A DNA stretch of 23,678 nucleotides from contig JADGIZ010000031.1 of the NCBI GenBank assembly GCA_027604665.1, positions 15,325-39,002 on the forward strand, in the 5' to 3' direction. Position numbers and translations under genes: made by a program. Shown piece by piece: positions 1-10,607 of this stretch. Position 1 is the first letter of the stretch, and every line of letters starts with the position of its first letter. Under the pieces are notes generated by a model. It was not told the origin of the DNA. It saw only the letters and a program-made list of their open reading frames with translations, and ran no database searches. Source of the stretch: Polyrhizophydium stewartii. Its lineage: Eukaryota; Chytridiomycota; Chytridiomycetes; Rhizophydiales.

Positions 1-327
1 TCCCCTCTAGCTTCCTTTGTGATTAAGAGGTAAATCAATGTATACAACTTATGCTTTGCCCTCTTTCTCAGATTACTCGCTATTTAATGCCATTTTTGGT
101 TACATACCGTGGGATCGTTACAAGTATAGCTTTTTAAGTTAGCCACCAGAGGTAATTGTTCTATTTGGGTGGTCTCCCCTCTAGCTTCCTTTGTGATTAA
201 GAGGTAAATCAATGTATACAACTTATGCTTTGCCCTCTTTCTCAGATTACTCGCTATTTAATGCCATTTTTGGTTACATACCGTGGGATCGTTACAAGTA
301 TAGCTTTTTAAGTTAGCCACCAGAGGT
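1..327. repeat. Two direct copies of a 153-bp repeat
   Basis: Positions 1-153 and 175-327 appear identical by eye, separated by a 21-bp spacer (154-174). The unit starts with TCCCCTCTAGC and ends with CCACCAGAGGT. The first copy begins exactly at the first base of the window, so the array may extend further left or mark a contig end. A short open frame of about 36 codons lies in each copy but matches nothing I recognise. Such duplications in mitochondrial DNA are typical sites of recombination or replication slippage; that role here is inference. Confidence 0.95.
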
Positions 328-1494
328 GGTACATTCCTTACTATAATAGCTTATTAGTTTGAGGGGTGCATTACTGGTAGGGAACTTATCTATTTCTCTT
401 TTGGTTAGGATTTCCTCTCACCATTTTTTCTTAATATGTTAGAGAGGGCAGTACTATAAATTCAGTATTAAAGGCGGAGCCTACTATTTGACACCAATAA
501 TTGCAATCCAATGTAAAGTTCGGTGCTGCGCAATGATTTGCTTATGTTCGTGCCTCTACATTCAATAATGATTTGTGTCTACATATTTAATGGGAGAGTG
601 ACTCATATATTCTTAGGTTTAGAGTGAGACACTTAGAGGTTAATATAGACTATGGGCGAACGGTTAAATACTTCCAATAAATAGGGCGGGTTTATAGATT
701 CTGGACAGTCCGACTTTCCCTATCTACCCTATTTTAATGCACTCATGATTATGCTCTACTTAGTCGCTCCAAATGAGATATCGAGGGTAGGTTAATTCTT
801 GATCATGGCTTTCACTGTTCAATCCCCCCCTATAAATGCAATAACATTATACTTATTAGGCGCTAAGTGGTCCCTTCACTTAAGCCTCAGTGTATACGTC
901 TAGATTAGTTCTGGAGTTTAGGTTAGAAATTAATAGATTGAGATTAGGAGTTACTAACATAAGCTACTTGATGGTTAATTCCTATAGATTCGGGTCACCC
1001 CGAGGGCAGTTACATCTTTATCTTCATGATTACGAAATTCTTCCCACCTGAGGTTCAATACTTCTAATTCTTACTATTTATGTATCCTACTTAGGATCTC
1101 CTATATGAGTCCCGGTCAGAATAATTACAGGGTTAAAAGTTAGGATAACTTACCGTATAAGCTACTTATTGGTTATAGAGTATCAACATGCCTAAGTACT
1201 ATTAAATAACTTTATCACTCTTTCACTGTATCCCCTCGCCTTTTATTGAAATCCTATCGAGTTGACTCGCTATGTAGCTGTAAATAAATGTATCTTATAG
1301 TCTAAATCTGTAATAAGATGGTCACTACCTGGTTAAATAATGGGAAGAATTTATCTTAATTACAATAAATAAAGTTCAAACCTGTAGATAATATTTCGAA
1401 TAGTGGGATTAATCGAGTAAGCTAAAGTTCTCACCTATTCCCCTCTACTACCCGTTGAAGGGGATAAATAGAAGAAAGCTCTTCGAGTAGTAAT
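328..1494. other. Gene-free AT-rich stretch
   Basis: I see no tRNA, rRNA signature or recognisable protein here. Stop codons TAA and TGA are frequent in all frames. Weak similarity between about 958-985 and 1150-1175 (both contain ATAAGCTACTT followed by TGGTTA) suggests an old duplication. CGAGT-TG-ACTCG at 1258-1269 is a small dyad. Confidence 0.6.
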
Positions 1495-1770
1495 TTAACA
1501 AATAAAGGGGAATATCTTAGCAAAATTTGAGAATAATAGCAGACTCCAACTAATAGAATAATGATTAGCATCAGGAATAGTAGATATAAGAGATACTAAT
1601 AGAGACAATGATAATACCCTTGAGTAAGCCATTGCTTCTTCGAAGGTTCTAAATAATAGAGAAAGAGTATATAGTGTACCAACCATTAAAGTAAGGAGGT
1701 ACTCAATATAGCTAACCTTCAATATCCAGGGGTTCTACTGGTTAATACAATCCAACGGCCTAAATCCATT
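1495..1770 (-). CDS. Open frame if TAG is sense; unrecognised, hydrophobic
   Basis: Read with TAG as leucine, this minus frame runs 91 codons between TAA stops, with one TAG at 1735-1737. The standard-code part starts at a TTG (1722). The product would be hydrophobic and Leu/Ser-rich, with two stretches that could span a membrane, but I recognise no family. No ATG start precedes it in frame. A frame of this length is expected occasionally by chance in AT-rich DNA once TAG is not a stop, so I list it only as a candidate. Confidence 0.12.
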
Positions 1771-2370
1771 TTAATTGCTGATGAATAAGATTCCGCGTTA
1801 AGAATAGAGGGGAAAACCTCTTAGAGTCTTAACAGTGTCGTTAGTTTGGATCCGATCCTGTGGAATGGTATCGTTGATGGCAAGAGTCTATGTTCTAATC
1901 TCTAGTTGCTCTATATAAAAGTAGCACGGAACTTCAACAGGTTTAGAGTCTAATCTTTAGAGCCAGCCTCCTTAGATAAATAACTATCAGACCCTTTGCC
2001 GTAACATTCTTCTGACTACTGTTACAGAATAAAGCCATCCTCCTAAATAGATATAAGCAATCTAACTCTTCATCACATAAGCCAGTAATCCCGCTAGATA
2101 TCTAGCTCTAATGGTTACATATAAGCAGCATGTATAAGTAATGAAACGGATGCTAGCTATTTGATGTCTTTCTAGATTACCCTGGGTTTACTGTACACCA
2201 ATAACTAACACTCGGTAATTACCTAAGTAAACAATGACCTATTACTTTAGATACGTTAGATCTAATCACCTCTTATTGAAAATTGTATTGGATCTACTTT
2301 GTCTCTTATTGTTGATAATATAGAAGCATTGTTAATATAAGGCATCTCTGGTTTATTTAGGAGAAGCAAC
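1771..2370. other. Gene-free stretch
   Basis: No RNA gene or conserved protein motif is visible. A plus-strand frame of about 55 codons with two TAGs around 1790-1955 is within chance expectation. Confidence 0.5.
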
Positions 2371-2700
2371 TTGCATAATTGAACTCCAGCGCAGCGACCC
2401 GGGTGGGGTGCCCAATCCCCTATAGTGGGCCTTGGGGACCACAGAGGACAAGACACCCTCAACCCGGGGGCAAATTGATGTAAGATCACAAGGGTACCCC
2501 GCGGCCCTACCCAAGCTAACTAAGCATCAAAAAACAAGGCCAAACAGCAAACGACTAGTCCAATAAGAGGCTTTTTATTATATATAAGGACAGGACGAGC
2601 ATAAGCCCAACAGCTTTAGGCGTGAGGGTTCCAACTTACCCGAGTCCCCGATCCCGGCACGGGCCTCACGCGGCTGTCTTCAGTTTTGTGTACCATTGCG
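2371..2700. other. GC-balanced island of unknown origin
   Basis: Base composition changes sharply from the AT-rich surroundings to near-balanced, without the compact palindromes typical of the other GC clusters, apart from CCCG-GCA-CGGG near 2650. A minus frame of 75 codons (2262-2489) crosses it but resembles nothing known to me. It could be a fragment of a transferred or decayed gene or a structured RNA. I could not match it to rRNA signatures. Confidence 0.35.
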
Positions 2701-2776
2701 AGTATTGTCCCACATAATTAAATAGATAACCCTCAAAATCCGGAGGTAAGAAGTTAAGGTCTTTTAGAATTGTAGT

Positions 2777-2935
2777 GGCGGCAGGGCCGCAAGGAATTAA
2801 TCGTCGGCAGGGCCGCAAGTGATTTAGAGTTGGTTTAGACAGGACCGCTAGTAATGAATCGTTGGTTTACCCTGAGTGATTGAATTTAGGTTTAACCTTA
2901 GTAATCCTTTCGTGGTTCACCCTGAGTCATCATCA
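2777..2935. repeat. Degenerate short tandem repeat, unit about 25-32 bp
   Basis: The segment CGGCAGGGCCGCAAG recurs exactly 26 bp apart (2779 and 2805). It is followed by a diverged copy (GACAGGACCGCTAG near 2838) and then by three related units beginning GGTTTAC, GGTTTAAC and GGTTCAC near 2863, 2890 and 2915, two of which contain CCCTGAGT. Divergence increases from left to right. No coding function is apparent. Confidence 0.65.
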
Positions 2936-4966
2936 TTTTGCACTCTTATTAGTATAAGGCGTCATTTCTTAGAGGTCCTCAGATAAGATAAAGTAATTCC
3001 TTATTAATGTTACGTAGTCACCAAGGTAATTTAGCGGCGATGGGATAGTAAATCAGAGTTGACAGTCCAATTTCCCTTTTCACCATTTATCAATTTGACG
3101 TTTAGGTTTTGATCACAATCCCGTCCACAATCCTGTTAATCTTTTACCCGTGTTGGGTTCCTGCTTATTTCATCACTTGTCCCGTCCTCCTTCATTAAAT
3201 TTATTCCTGCTCTTCGCATAAGCTCTACTTGCGATCCCGCTTAAATAGCTAAAGTTATAGGAGAAAGCCATAGAATATGTGCTAAACTACAATAGATTAT
3301 CAGCTAATATAGAAAAGAAACACTATTATTGATACGGATTATATTAATAAGCTTTAAATTAATTCCAAATATTTGTATTATACTATTTCTTTAGATTTTA
3401 TTACTTCTTTTATCCTTATTATTAATCTGGTTGACACCTGCATATAATAGATAGATATATAATCAATCTAGCATGTGTTACTAAACAGTCCCTAAACTAA
3501 CTGAAGCTATGGCTAAAAAGGTAGCAAGAAGTACTAGATATATTACAATTACTCTTTATTCGGTAGGAATTATGTATATAATCTGTTCAGGATCTGTTCA
3601 AGGACTGTCTAAATACAGACTAAGATAGGGAGGTAAGCATCTAAACCCCGAGTAGGAGGAGATAAGCGAATAGATTAAGAAGATAAGAGAATCTAATGAT
3701 GAACAAAATAGTTATTATACTACTAGTAATGATGGTTCGTTATTCAAAGTTGTATGGATTAAAATCAGGAGTTGATTAGATTATATCCAGTATTAGAATT
3801 TGTTTACAATTGTAAGTAAATAACAGATAGGAATTATTCTAAATTAGTACCTATAAAGTGATATATACAACTATGTATCTTAGATTGAATTTAGTTAGTA
3901 CTAGTTTTGACGCTCTCCTATCGCGGTTACTGCGTCAATCCAAGTATTTCCTTGTCCTGTACTCAGACTTTGTCTTCTGTATCATCACCATGATTGCATC
4001 ATTGCTCGACTGAGGTTCTGCTATTGATTTATAATTACTAGAGAGTATAAGACTAATATATTGAAGTTATATTGTACATAACCTAGTTGCATCTAATCAG
4101 TTATTGGGGTTTCATTAATAATTGAGGTATACATGCTGCCTACTAAATAATGTAGTTATACAGTAAATTAATATTATAATGAGAACTAACAAAGTAAATT
4201 AGTAGCAGGATATGAATTAGTATAATTATCATTGAACAATAAGATTTCATCATACACTAATATTTTAAATAGTAAATTAAAGCCCGATACTCAGAAATTC
4301 CTAAAATAATCAACTAGAATGTTTCCATTGTACTTTTATTCATCTTCTTATTTAATACTCTTTACTTATCCTTTATCTCTTATTTTATCCCCTTTATTCT
4401 TTCTAGTACATCCCCAACATCTTTATTTAGCGACCTAGAACATAACAATAATTGCAAGCTAGTAATAAATAAGCAGATTGCAGTCCGTAGTACCACACCC
4501 AGTAATTAAATAGATAATGAAGGAGAATGACGTCAAATCTAAAGATAGATTTAGGATATAAGATGTAATTAGGAACCATAAACACTATTGTTGATTACTA
4601 GTTTTGGTGTATAATAATAATAAATAGATTAAGGAAGAACTAATTTATTCCGATCCGAAGGTTCACCAACTCGAACTAACTCTTGGAATTAATTTACTAA
4701 TATGTAGTATTGTGAAGTGAACTGATAATAGATCTGGTTAATATTTTACACTATCTCGCCCTCAATATTCTAAAGTTAATAATTTTATCTAATGTACATA
4801 TTAGAGGAATTTGCCTGGTCATATCCTTCAATAATCGGAGTTAATATCTAACCTAGTTAATATCTCCATTTAATAAGTGGGATAAATATCTAGCTATTTA
4901 ATAAGTAATAGCCTAGCAATCGATAGCCATATTATTAGAATTTAACAAATATCCATAGGATTTTAA
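2936..4966. other. Long gene-free AT-rich stretch
   Basis: About 2 kb with frequent stops in all frames even when TAG is read as sense. I find no tRNA cloverleaf, rRNA signature or conserved protein motif. One perfect 7-bp inverted repeat, TTGACGC (3907-3913) with GCGTCAA (3932-3938), encloses an 18-nt loop containing CGCGG. Confidence 0.6.
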
Positions 4967-5263
4967 TTGAATAAGATAGTGAAAAACTTTAAGAGCAACC
5001 CAGATTTATGGCCAGAGTATTAGATTAAATTCCGTATTTTGAGGGGCCCTTCGGGTTCACACTCTTTAGCCTCTCGGCACCGTAGGAACCCTATGGTATA
5101 TCTGTTCCCTCTCGGTAGGCACCAGTTTGGCACCACCGTAGGAACAGTATGGTATATCGGGTCGCATCTCGGAACCAGTAGCACCGTATGGTATATCTAC
5201 GATCCTATCGGCACCATTAAAGGGCGCCTAGAGGGACCAGTAGTGGACCAAAAAACTGTATAA
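4967..5263 (+). CDS. Open frame across the start of the repeat block; unrecognised
   Basis: With TAG as sense the frame is open for 98 codons up to TAA at 5261-5263, with one TAG at 5021-5023. The first 24 codons encode a hydrophilic stretch that looks protein-like (it includes KNFKSNPDLWPEY). The rest is translated from the degenerate tandem repeat and gives repeating VWYI/MVYL motifs. No ATG precedes the hydrophilic part. It could be the 3' end of a broken gene run into repeats, or chance. Confidence 0.15.
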
Positions 5264-6300
5264 GTTAAAGGAAGGTATTAGAAACTACCACCTAAATTGT
5301 TCCCTATGGGCATTCAACCCTGATCCATGGGATTCGATCTAGGAGGTGGATTTGATCGTTAATGGGTATCCCCCAAGTTATGGTAGGGTAATTGACGAGT
5401 TATACGGTGATAAAGAAGTATAATAAACGTGAGGGACGAGTTAGTACGTGGTTATGATAAATTACTTAACTTATGTAAATAAAGATGGTAATTATTTAAC
5501 TAGTTGGTAAGGTATTAGAAACAGTAAGGATAGTTAGCCTAGGGGCAGAACGAAGTGTACACCGAACAAGTTAGAGGATAATAACCACCTTACAGGGGAA
5601 ATTGAGTGAGGACATGATAATTACCACGGTATGATGTAAATCAAGCACCAAAGGTAATCACCCATATGGGGGGCCGTCTGGTAGGTTCTACGGGGATAAA
5701 GGAAAGATTAGCCTACTATTACTTAACGTGATCTACTTGTTATGACAATAAATTATTAAGTGTAACTTGTTCTTATGTGAATAAAGATAAGGTAATTAAG
5801 TTTAACTAGTTGGTTAGGCATAATATTGGGGAAATTACTGTAACTTGGTACCAAATATTGGAGCCTATGGGCAGTATATCGGGTAAAACCCCTATGGACA
5901 CTTTATCTGGGTAGCCGTATGATAAATAAATATTAGAAATCCACATGTAAATTACTACATTAATAAACTTTTAATGTCAATTCCCCCTTTACGCGTTTAA
6001 CACTTATTACTTAACTCGTTGGTAAGGTAAACAGTAATAAATATTGGGTAAATTACTTAACTTGTTATCGTTTATGGGCAGGTATCTACTAGTTAGCACC
6101 AAAGTAATGCACCACTAGTTAGCACCCAATTAATGACAAATTGAGTGAGGACATGATAATTACCACCTAAAGTAAGTAAGTACATGAGAATTACCACCTT
6201 AAAGGCTAAACCTGCTTACATATGATTGAGTTGTAGTTGTTGGCCGACTGGACCTCTAAACGTATGGGCAGTCTATCGGGGGGATAGGGTCAAGCAGTAC
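5040..6300. repeat. Block of degenerate interspersed repeats
   Basis: Several diverged motifs recur. GTATGGTATATC-type segments occur near 5092, 5149 and 5187, each followed by a CTCGG or ATCGG box. CTATGGGCAG/TATATCGGG pairs occur near 5866, 6075 and 6260. A 29-bp segment is exact at 5599-5627 and 6138-6166. ACTAGTTAGCACC occurs at 6088-6100 and 6114-6126 (26-bp period). Longer homologous stretches around AAATAAAGAT and AACTAGTTGGT recur near 5470, 5770 and 6010 at a spacing of roughly 250-300 bp. The block looks like an old, higher-order repeat that has diverged. No tRNA or conserved protein motif lies inside. Confidence 0.75.
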
Positions 6301-6791
6301 TGTAATAATTAACACAATAACTTAGTATGACATATTGAGGATTTGAAAATAGTTTTAACAAATAGTCTAGTTACATGCTCCTATGATATAGAAAATTAGT
6401 ATACTTATAAGTATCATAATAAAAGAGAATTATTAGTAGCAAATAGTTAGATCGTCTATTTTGATGGTAGCACCCCTGACTTTGCCTCATTTAGATCGGC
6501 TACCTGTTTCAATTAATAGTTCCATTTATAAACTAACATAACCCACTAGTTAATCAGAGTCGTAGTAGAATGTTAATAGATGATATCCTAATTTATTGAA
6601 AATCCGTGTTGTGTCGAGTTGTATAAACGTTAATAGATAATCAAGGAATTAGGTTGGTAGAAAGACTTACTACTGTAAAATAGAGAGCATATAGTCGATC
6701 GTAGACTCTAAATAATACAACTGATGATCCTTAGATAATGGTATAAAAGAGGGACTTTGAGAGATTCTTATAAACCGATTTAAGAGTAATG
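6301..6791. other. Gene-free AT-rich stretch
   Basis: No RNA gene or protein motif is visible. A small dyad (TATACTTATAAGTAT) lies near 6400. Confidence 0.5.
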
Positions 6792-6868
6792 GTTGCCCCC
6801 TATAGATAGAAAGGAAGTCCTGGATCTCTTGAGTCCTAACATGACGACTGGACTATCTAGGGGGCAAC
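6792..6868. repeat. Imperfect inverted repeat with 16-bp stem
   Basis: GTTGCCCCC followed by TATAGATAG at 6792-6809 pairs with CTATCTAGGGGGCAAC at 6853-6868, giving a 16-bp stem with a 2-nt bulge and a 43-nt loop. The element lies just beyond the 3' end of the minus-strand open frame at 6900-7439. It could be an RNA 3'-end structure or a decayed double-hairpin element. Confidence 0.7.
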
Positions 6869-6899
6869 AGGAGGGTATATCGAGACTAATACCTTATTC

Positions 6900-7439
6900 T
6901 TATAGTAGCAAAGGTATTGGTAAAACTTGTCTTACTAAATAATTCCAGAATCTAATAAATAGGATGAAAGCCACCATAACCAATTCCATTTTAAAGATGG
7001 GATGTGGCTGAAACTCCCGCACATTCTAAATTGGATTGAGGAGTTGGCACCATGTTGTGACAAAATCGGTTATATTGATCTATAAAACTACTATTATCTC
7101 TATCCTCTGGCTTATTAATGAATTGTGTGTATAGGGTACTGCAAAGACAGGTGAGTCTTTATCGTAATAACTCGAGTAGGCTAATATATCTGAATATCTA
7201 CTCTTATATAGAGAACCATTATATGATTTGAGGTACCTTAGAGATGGCCTGATACGGGCTATCGGCCTAAAAGGCGTGCTAGTTGAGTTGAATGAACTAA
7301 CACTATAGGTGGTAAGAATGCTCAACTAATTAGAGATAAGTATAAAAGTTGAGAATAATGCCACACTAATGCTAGAAGTTATTAGAGTCTAATCCCACTC
7401 ATCTACATGAGTTGTTGACAAAGTATTCAATATTATTAA
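6900..7439 (-). CDS. Longest open frame if TAG is sense (179 codons); unrecognised
   Basis: Between TAA at 7440-7442 and TAA at 6900-6902 the minus strand is open for 179 codons provided TAG is read as an amino acid; it holds four TAGs. In the standard code only 7080-7325 is open, from a TTG. The predicted product has hydrophobic segments near its N-terminus and C-terminus and a more polar, Tyr/Ser-rich middle. I recognise no family and there is no ATG near the beginning, so the start is unknown. With only two stops in AT-rich DNA, one frame of this size in 24 kb could occur by chance. It is the best length-based candidate for an unannotated gene here, but the evidence is weak. Confidence 0.25.
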
Positions 7440-7882
7440 TTAATGCTAATCAGACCCTTAGATGTATTGGTCATTTATAGATTGAAGCGACTGCGTGATT
7501 GGTAGGGTTAAAATATCCCTCTGTAGATTTAGAGTTTAATACCTAATATCTAAATGGTTAAATAGAGGCTAAAAGGATTATCAAGGGGTCTATTCAGGAT
7601 ATGATATAGGCAGTGGGAGTATGGAAAATCTACTTATATACGGGTAACAATTCTCCATAGGGTATATTATTCAATGGTTAGTCTACAGTAGTTCTAGAAG
7701 TAGCTCCTTACCAAGTAGAGAGTCAGATCCTGGGTCTGCGGCTAGGAATTCATCTAGTATATATAAGTATCCTGAAGTAAGAGTAGAAGTAATGGATATT
7801 TACAGTAAGTACCATAGTAGGGGTCTACTCCTCAAATTATGGAGAGGAACGTAGTGACTTAATGTTAAATATTATCCTCATT
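7440..7882. other. Gene-free AT-rich stretch
   Basis: No RNA gene or protein motif is visible; stops are frequent in all frames. Confidence 0.5.
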
Positions 7883-7912
7883 GCGTCGCGTCAGCTCGCG
7901 CCTAGCGACGCC
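7883..7912. repeat. GC cluster hairpin, GCTCGCGCCTAGC family, copy 1
   Basis: GCGTCGC (7883-7889) pairs perfectly with GCGACGC (7905-7911). The core is shared with two other sites: GCGTCAGCTCGCGCCTAGC at 7888-7906 equals 10862-10880, and GCTCGCGCCTAGCGACGCC at 7894-7912 equals 11391-11409. Each partner copy has a different part of the element, so this is probably the most complete copy. Confidence 0.85.
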
Positions 7913-7939
7913 GCCCCAATTGAACCGAATAAACGTAAG

Positions 7940-7969
7940 CTGACCACCTTCGGTGGGCTCCGCGTAGCT
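7940..7969. mobile_element. Double-hairpin element, copy 1 of an identical pair
   Basis: A 30-nt unit identical to 23467-23496. It contains two adjacent stem-loops, CCACC-TTC-GGTGG and GCT-CCGCGT-AGC. The architecture matches the double-hairpin elements described in Allomyces and other chytrid-like mitochondrial DNAs, which are thought to be mobile. The flanks of the two copies differ, which supports dispersal of the unit alone. Assignment to that class is by architecture only. Confidence 0.75.
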
Positions 7970-8570
7970 GAGGATGATGAGGGTACCGCTAGTTAAGACG
8001 AAGTCTGCTAACGTAAGGTTCAATTGGAGGAATGCCTTAATTTTCTCACCAACTACGTAGGTTAACTCATCTAATTAATTTATCTTCTCTATCTAATGAG
8101 AATGACGAGTGGGAAACAAATAAAGCTAAAGGCTGTAATAGCCATAACTGCGTTTGAGTGCTGTAGTGGCTATTTGGCAAAGGGTGTCTTAGAGATAGAG
8201 CAAGCTATTTGAGATCTACACCAACTAAAGGTTGGTTAGTTAAAAGAATATTTAATATTTTCGAGGTTGAGGTCCTGATAGAAGATAGCCTTATTTGGGA
8301 TATACCCCGGCAAATTAGGATGATTTTGGCAATGATCTTAATTCTTTGCTTAATCACCTATAAATAACTTCCCTAAACTAGGATTAATAGTAGCTTGTTT
8401 AATATTATTGTTTACCGATTCTCATTGTTTTAGGGTTCGTATTATCAATGATTGAATCTAATATTCTGAGCTGCTAGACTATAGTATTAGACCCTAATTA
8501 ACTGATTGATCGTATTGACGGATAAGTCACTAACACAGTAGGACGGTAGGAATTGCTCTTGAATAGAGGA
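7970..8570. other. Gene-free stretch with mini-hairpin
   Basis: No gene is visible. It holds a member of the ANYRAC hairpin family at 8220-8236 and a GGCT-GTAAT-AGCC dyad near 8131. Confidence 0.5.
8220..8236. repeat. Mini-hairpin ACCAAC-TAAAG-GTTGGT
   Basis: Perfect 6-bp stem, 5-nt loop. Member of the dispersed family whose stem reads A-N-Y-R-A-C. Confidence 0.7.
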
Positions 8571-8576
8571 GGTTGA

Positions 8577-8652
8577 CCCGTAGGGCGGTCGCGGATGATT
8601 TTTCGTAGGTCGATTTGGAGCGACTCCGACGCGGCCGCTGCTCCGGCTATCG
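8577..8652. repeat. GC cluster sharing CCCGTAGGGCGGTCGCGGA
   Basis: The 19-nt segment at 8577-8595 is identical to 9075-9093. It is followed by TGATTTTTCGTAGGTCG (8596-8612), identical to 13507-13523, then by GGAGCGACTCC and GCGGCCGC palindromes. The cluster therefore looks assembled from modules found separately elsewhere. The minus open frame across it (8498-8752) is a by-product. Confidence 0.75.
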
Positions 8653-9060
8653 ATTGTTGAATAATTAGGAAGTCAGGAGTGTTCAAAGTGATGCTACGGC
8701 GCCGCAAAACGTAGATCGTAATGACGTAGTTGTGACAGCTGAACCCCTCCATATTAAATTCTAAAGTTTAAGCTGATACCTTGTAATCTGCTAAATAGCT
8801 TCATAGCTTTATATTCCTTCTCACTATAATTGAAGCACCTGGAGGTTGACTTATTGAACGATCTGCTAGTCCATTTGTGGAAATGTGAAACATAAGTTTT
8901 TCCCTTGCATCTGATAATTAAACACAAGGTCTAATCTCTGATTTGGTAATTACTACCCCCTTTCGGAATTGAAGATATGGTCTTATAAAGGGAGATATGT
9001 ATTCATAATCATAATCAAAATCTTTAAACATGACCTTTGATTTGGATTAATCTAGAAATC

Positions 9061-9119
9061 GCGTCCGCTAGTAGCCCGTAGGGCGGTCGCGGACGCGACG
9101 TCGCCTCCTAAAAGGAGGC
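9061..9119. repeat. Composite GC cluster with GCCTCCT hairpin
   Basis: GCGTCCGC (9061-9068) pairs with GCGGACGC (9089-9096), enclosing the CCCGTAGGGCGGTCGCGGA module. A second hairpin, GCCTCCT-AAA-AGGAGGC, lies at 9103-9119. The latter recurs at 16193-16209 and 18060-18076 with different loops. The GC-rich region extends to about 9140. Confidence 0.85.
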
Positions 9120-9244
9120 TAGCCACACCGCCGCTTCAATGGGGGGGTTAACTATATAGGCCGACGTACAGGGCGCGTTCGAGATGGTAAATGAGTAGAT
9201 CTCCTCTTAAGTCTATATTGATTGGCCTATTTAATTATTATTAA

Positions 9245-9284
9245 GGATCCGTAGTCAAAAGAGCTTTATTAGAACTACGGATCC
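9245..9284. repeat. Perfect 11-bp inverted repeat
   Basis: GGATCCGTAGT (9245-9255) pairs perfectly with ACTACGGATCC (9274-9284) around an 18-nt AT-rich loop. There is no T-run and no gene beside it, so a terminator role is not supported. It resembles an inserted or self-generated palindrome. Confidence 0.9.
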
Positions 9285-10250
9285 ATCAGAGAAGCTAAAA
9301 CTCTATAAAGTCCAATTGATCCTTTTGAACATCTAATGCTAACCCTAGCCTAGGCGGTTAATAATAAATTATGTAACGCTGATAATACGGATCTTGAATA
9401 GATTTGACAATCAGGGGGTGTTTATTTCATTTACGTTCCTGACCTAATTTTTAGTATGCACACACCACCTCTTACTATAGACCACTATCTTGATCTGAAG
9501 TTCTTTATCATACAACGTCCTTAGCTGATTTTACTAAAGATAACATGGTCAGAATAAAGAGGTTTACTAACTAAGCTATAAGTGAATGGTAATAAGCTAA
9601 TTTGACATAAAGTTGATAAAAAGAAAAACTACTACATGTTGTTGAGTTGATTGGGTTTCATTTGTAATTTGAGATTGTCCTAATCACTATTGAGGAATAA
9701 AGCATTCTTTTTATGCTCCATTTGACCAACATGAAATACAACATTAATGTAACTAAGCCAAACCTCTGGTTCGATGATTCCTTACTTATTTAAGAAGTGG
9801 CTATTAATTCCAAACCCCTTATGACCCCCCATAGGGGGGCTTCCGTCCATCTTGAAAGACTAAAAGTCAAACTCGGCCCAAGGGCAAGCCACCACTTAGG
9901 TGGTGGTACTCTAATGGAGAATACTTACTTAATCACCTTTTATTTTACTTCCTAACATTCATCCACAGCATAACTAAGCCTTCCCTATTTATTAATCTAA
10001 CTCATCTAGATGAGTGTTCCGTGTCACTACATCGTTTAGATCTACGCCACTTTGCAGTTGCTATTACCATTACATTCATCTCAGCTTTGTCTGTCTTCTT
10101 TCCATTACATCGTTTACTCTATTATTCGTCACTTATATTTACACGATCCATCTAACCTCTGGTTTGACTAGGTCTAAATAAACCAACTAGGTATCAGAAA
10201 GCCAATTAACGAGTCCTCGGGTTGCTGTCATTTATGATTTCCTGGCGTGG
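9285..10250. other. Mostly gene-free stretch
   Basis: No gene is recognised. It includes two G/C hairpins (9825-9906). An AACC-TCT-GGTT mini-hairpin occurs at both 9761-9771 and 10154-10164. Confidence 0.5.
9825..9906. repeat. Pair of G/C hairpins
   Basis: CCCCCC-ATA-GGGGGG at 9825-9839 and CCACCAC-TTAG-GTGGTGG at 9889-9906, about 50 nt apart. Both have the short-loop architecture common in this window. Confidence 0.8.
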
Positions 10251-10253
10251 CTA

Positions 10254-10380
10254 GCCTCCTCACGGACCCTCCCCCCCCACCGGCGCTCAAAGCACCGGGC
10301 CGGAGGCGACGTCGCGACCGTGACCGATCTTCGATCACCGCCCCTCTAGGGGGCGGGCCTAACCGGCGACGTCACGGCCA
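10254..10380. repeat. Composite GC cluster
   Basis: It contains CGGCGCTCAAAGCACCG, GGAGGCGACGTCGCGACCG and GCCCCTCTAGGGGGC modules, then GGCGACGTCACGGCC. The same modules appear in other order at 16793-16978 and 18002-18185. The plus-strand open frame across it (10247-10447) is repeat-derived and not annotated as a gene. Confidence 0.8.
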
Positions 10381-10607
10381 GCTTGACAGATTTCTAGAAG
10401 ATGAACGAATTATAGCAGCAATTGATTTATCATCAGATTCCAGGTAAGCAATATTTCATAAAACCAATAACAAATAATGAGTAGTACCTAAATATAACTA
10501 ATAAAGGAAATGCATTTAAAATAACAAGTTAATATTCATATACATAGAGATTTCCATTGTTATACCTAAGATAACCATGGTTTGACCTAAAACACGACTG
10601 ATAATGG

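Noticed and set aside
1..6300. CRISPR-like repeats
   Set aside because: Repeats are either a 153-bp duplication or degenerate and irregularly spaced; there is no regular repeat-spacer pattern, and the DNA is organellar.
8498..8752. Minus-strand frame of 84 codons
   Set aside because: The middle third is GC-cluster sequence shared with 9075 and 13507; there is no family resemblance.
9245..9284. Rho-independent terminator
   Set aside because: The stem is perfect, but no T-run follows and no gene precedes it.
10247..10447. Plus-strand frame of 66 codons
   Set aside because: Mostly a composite GC cluster.
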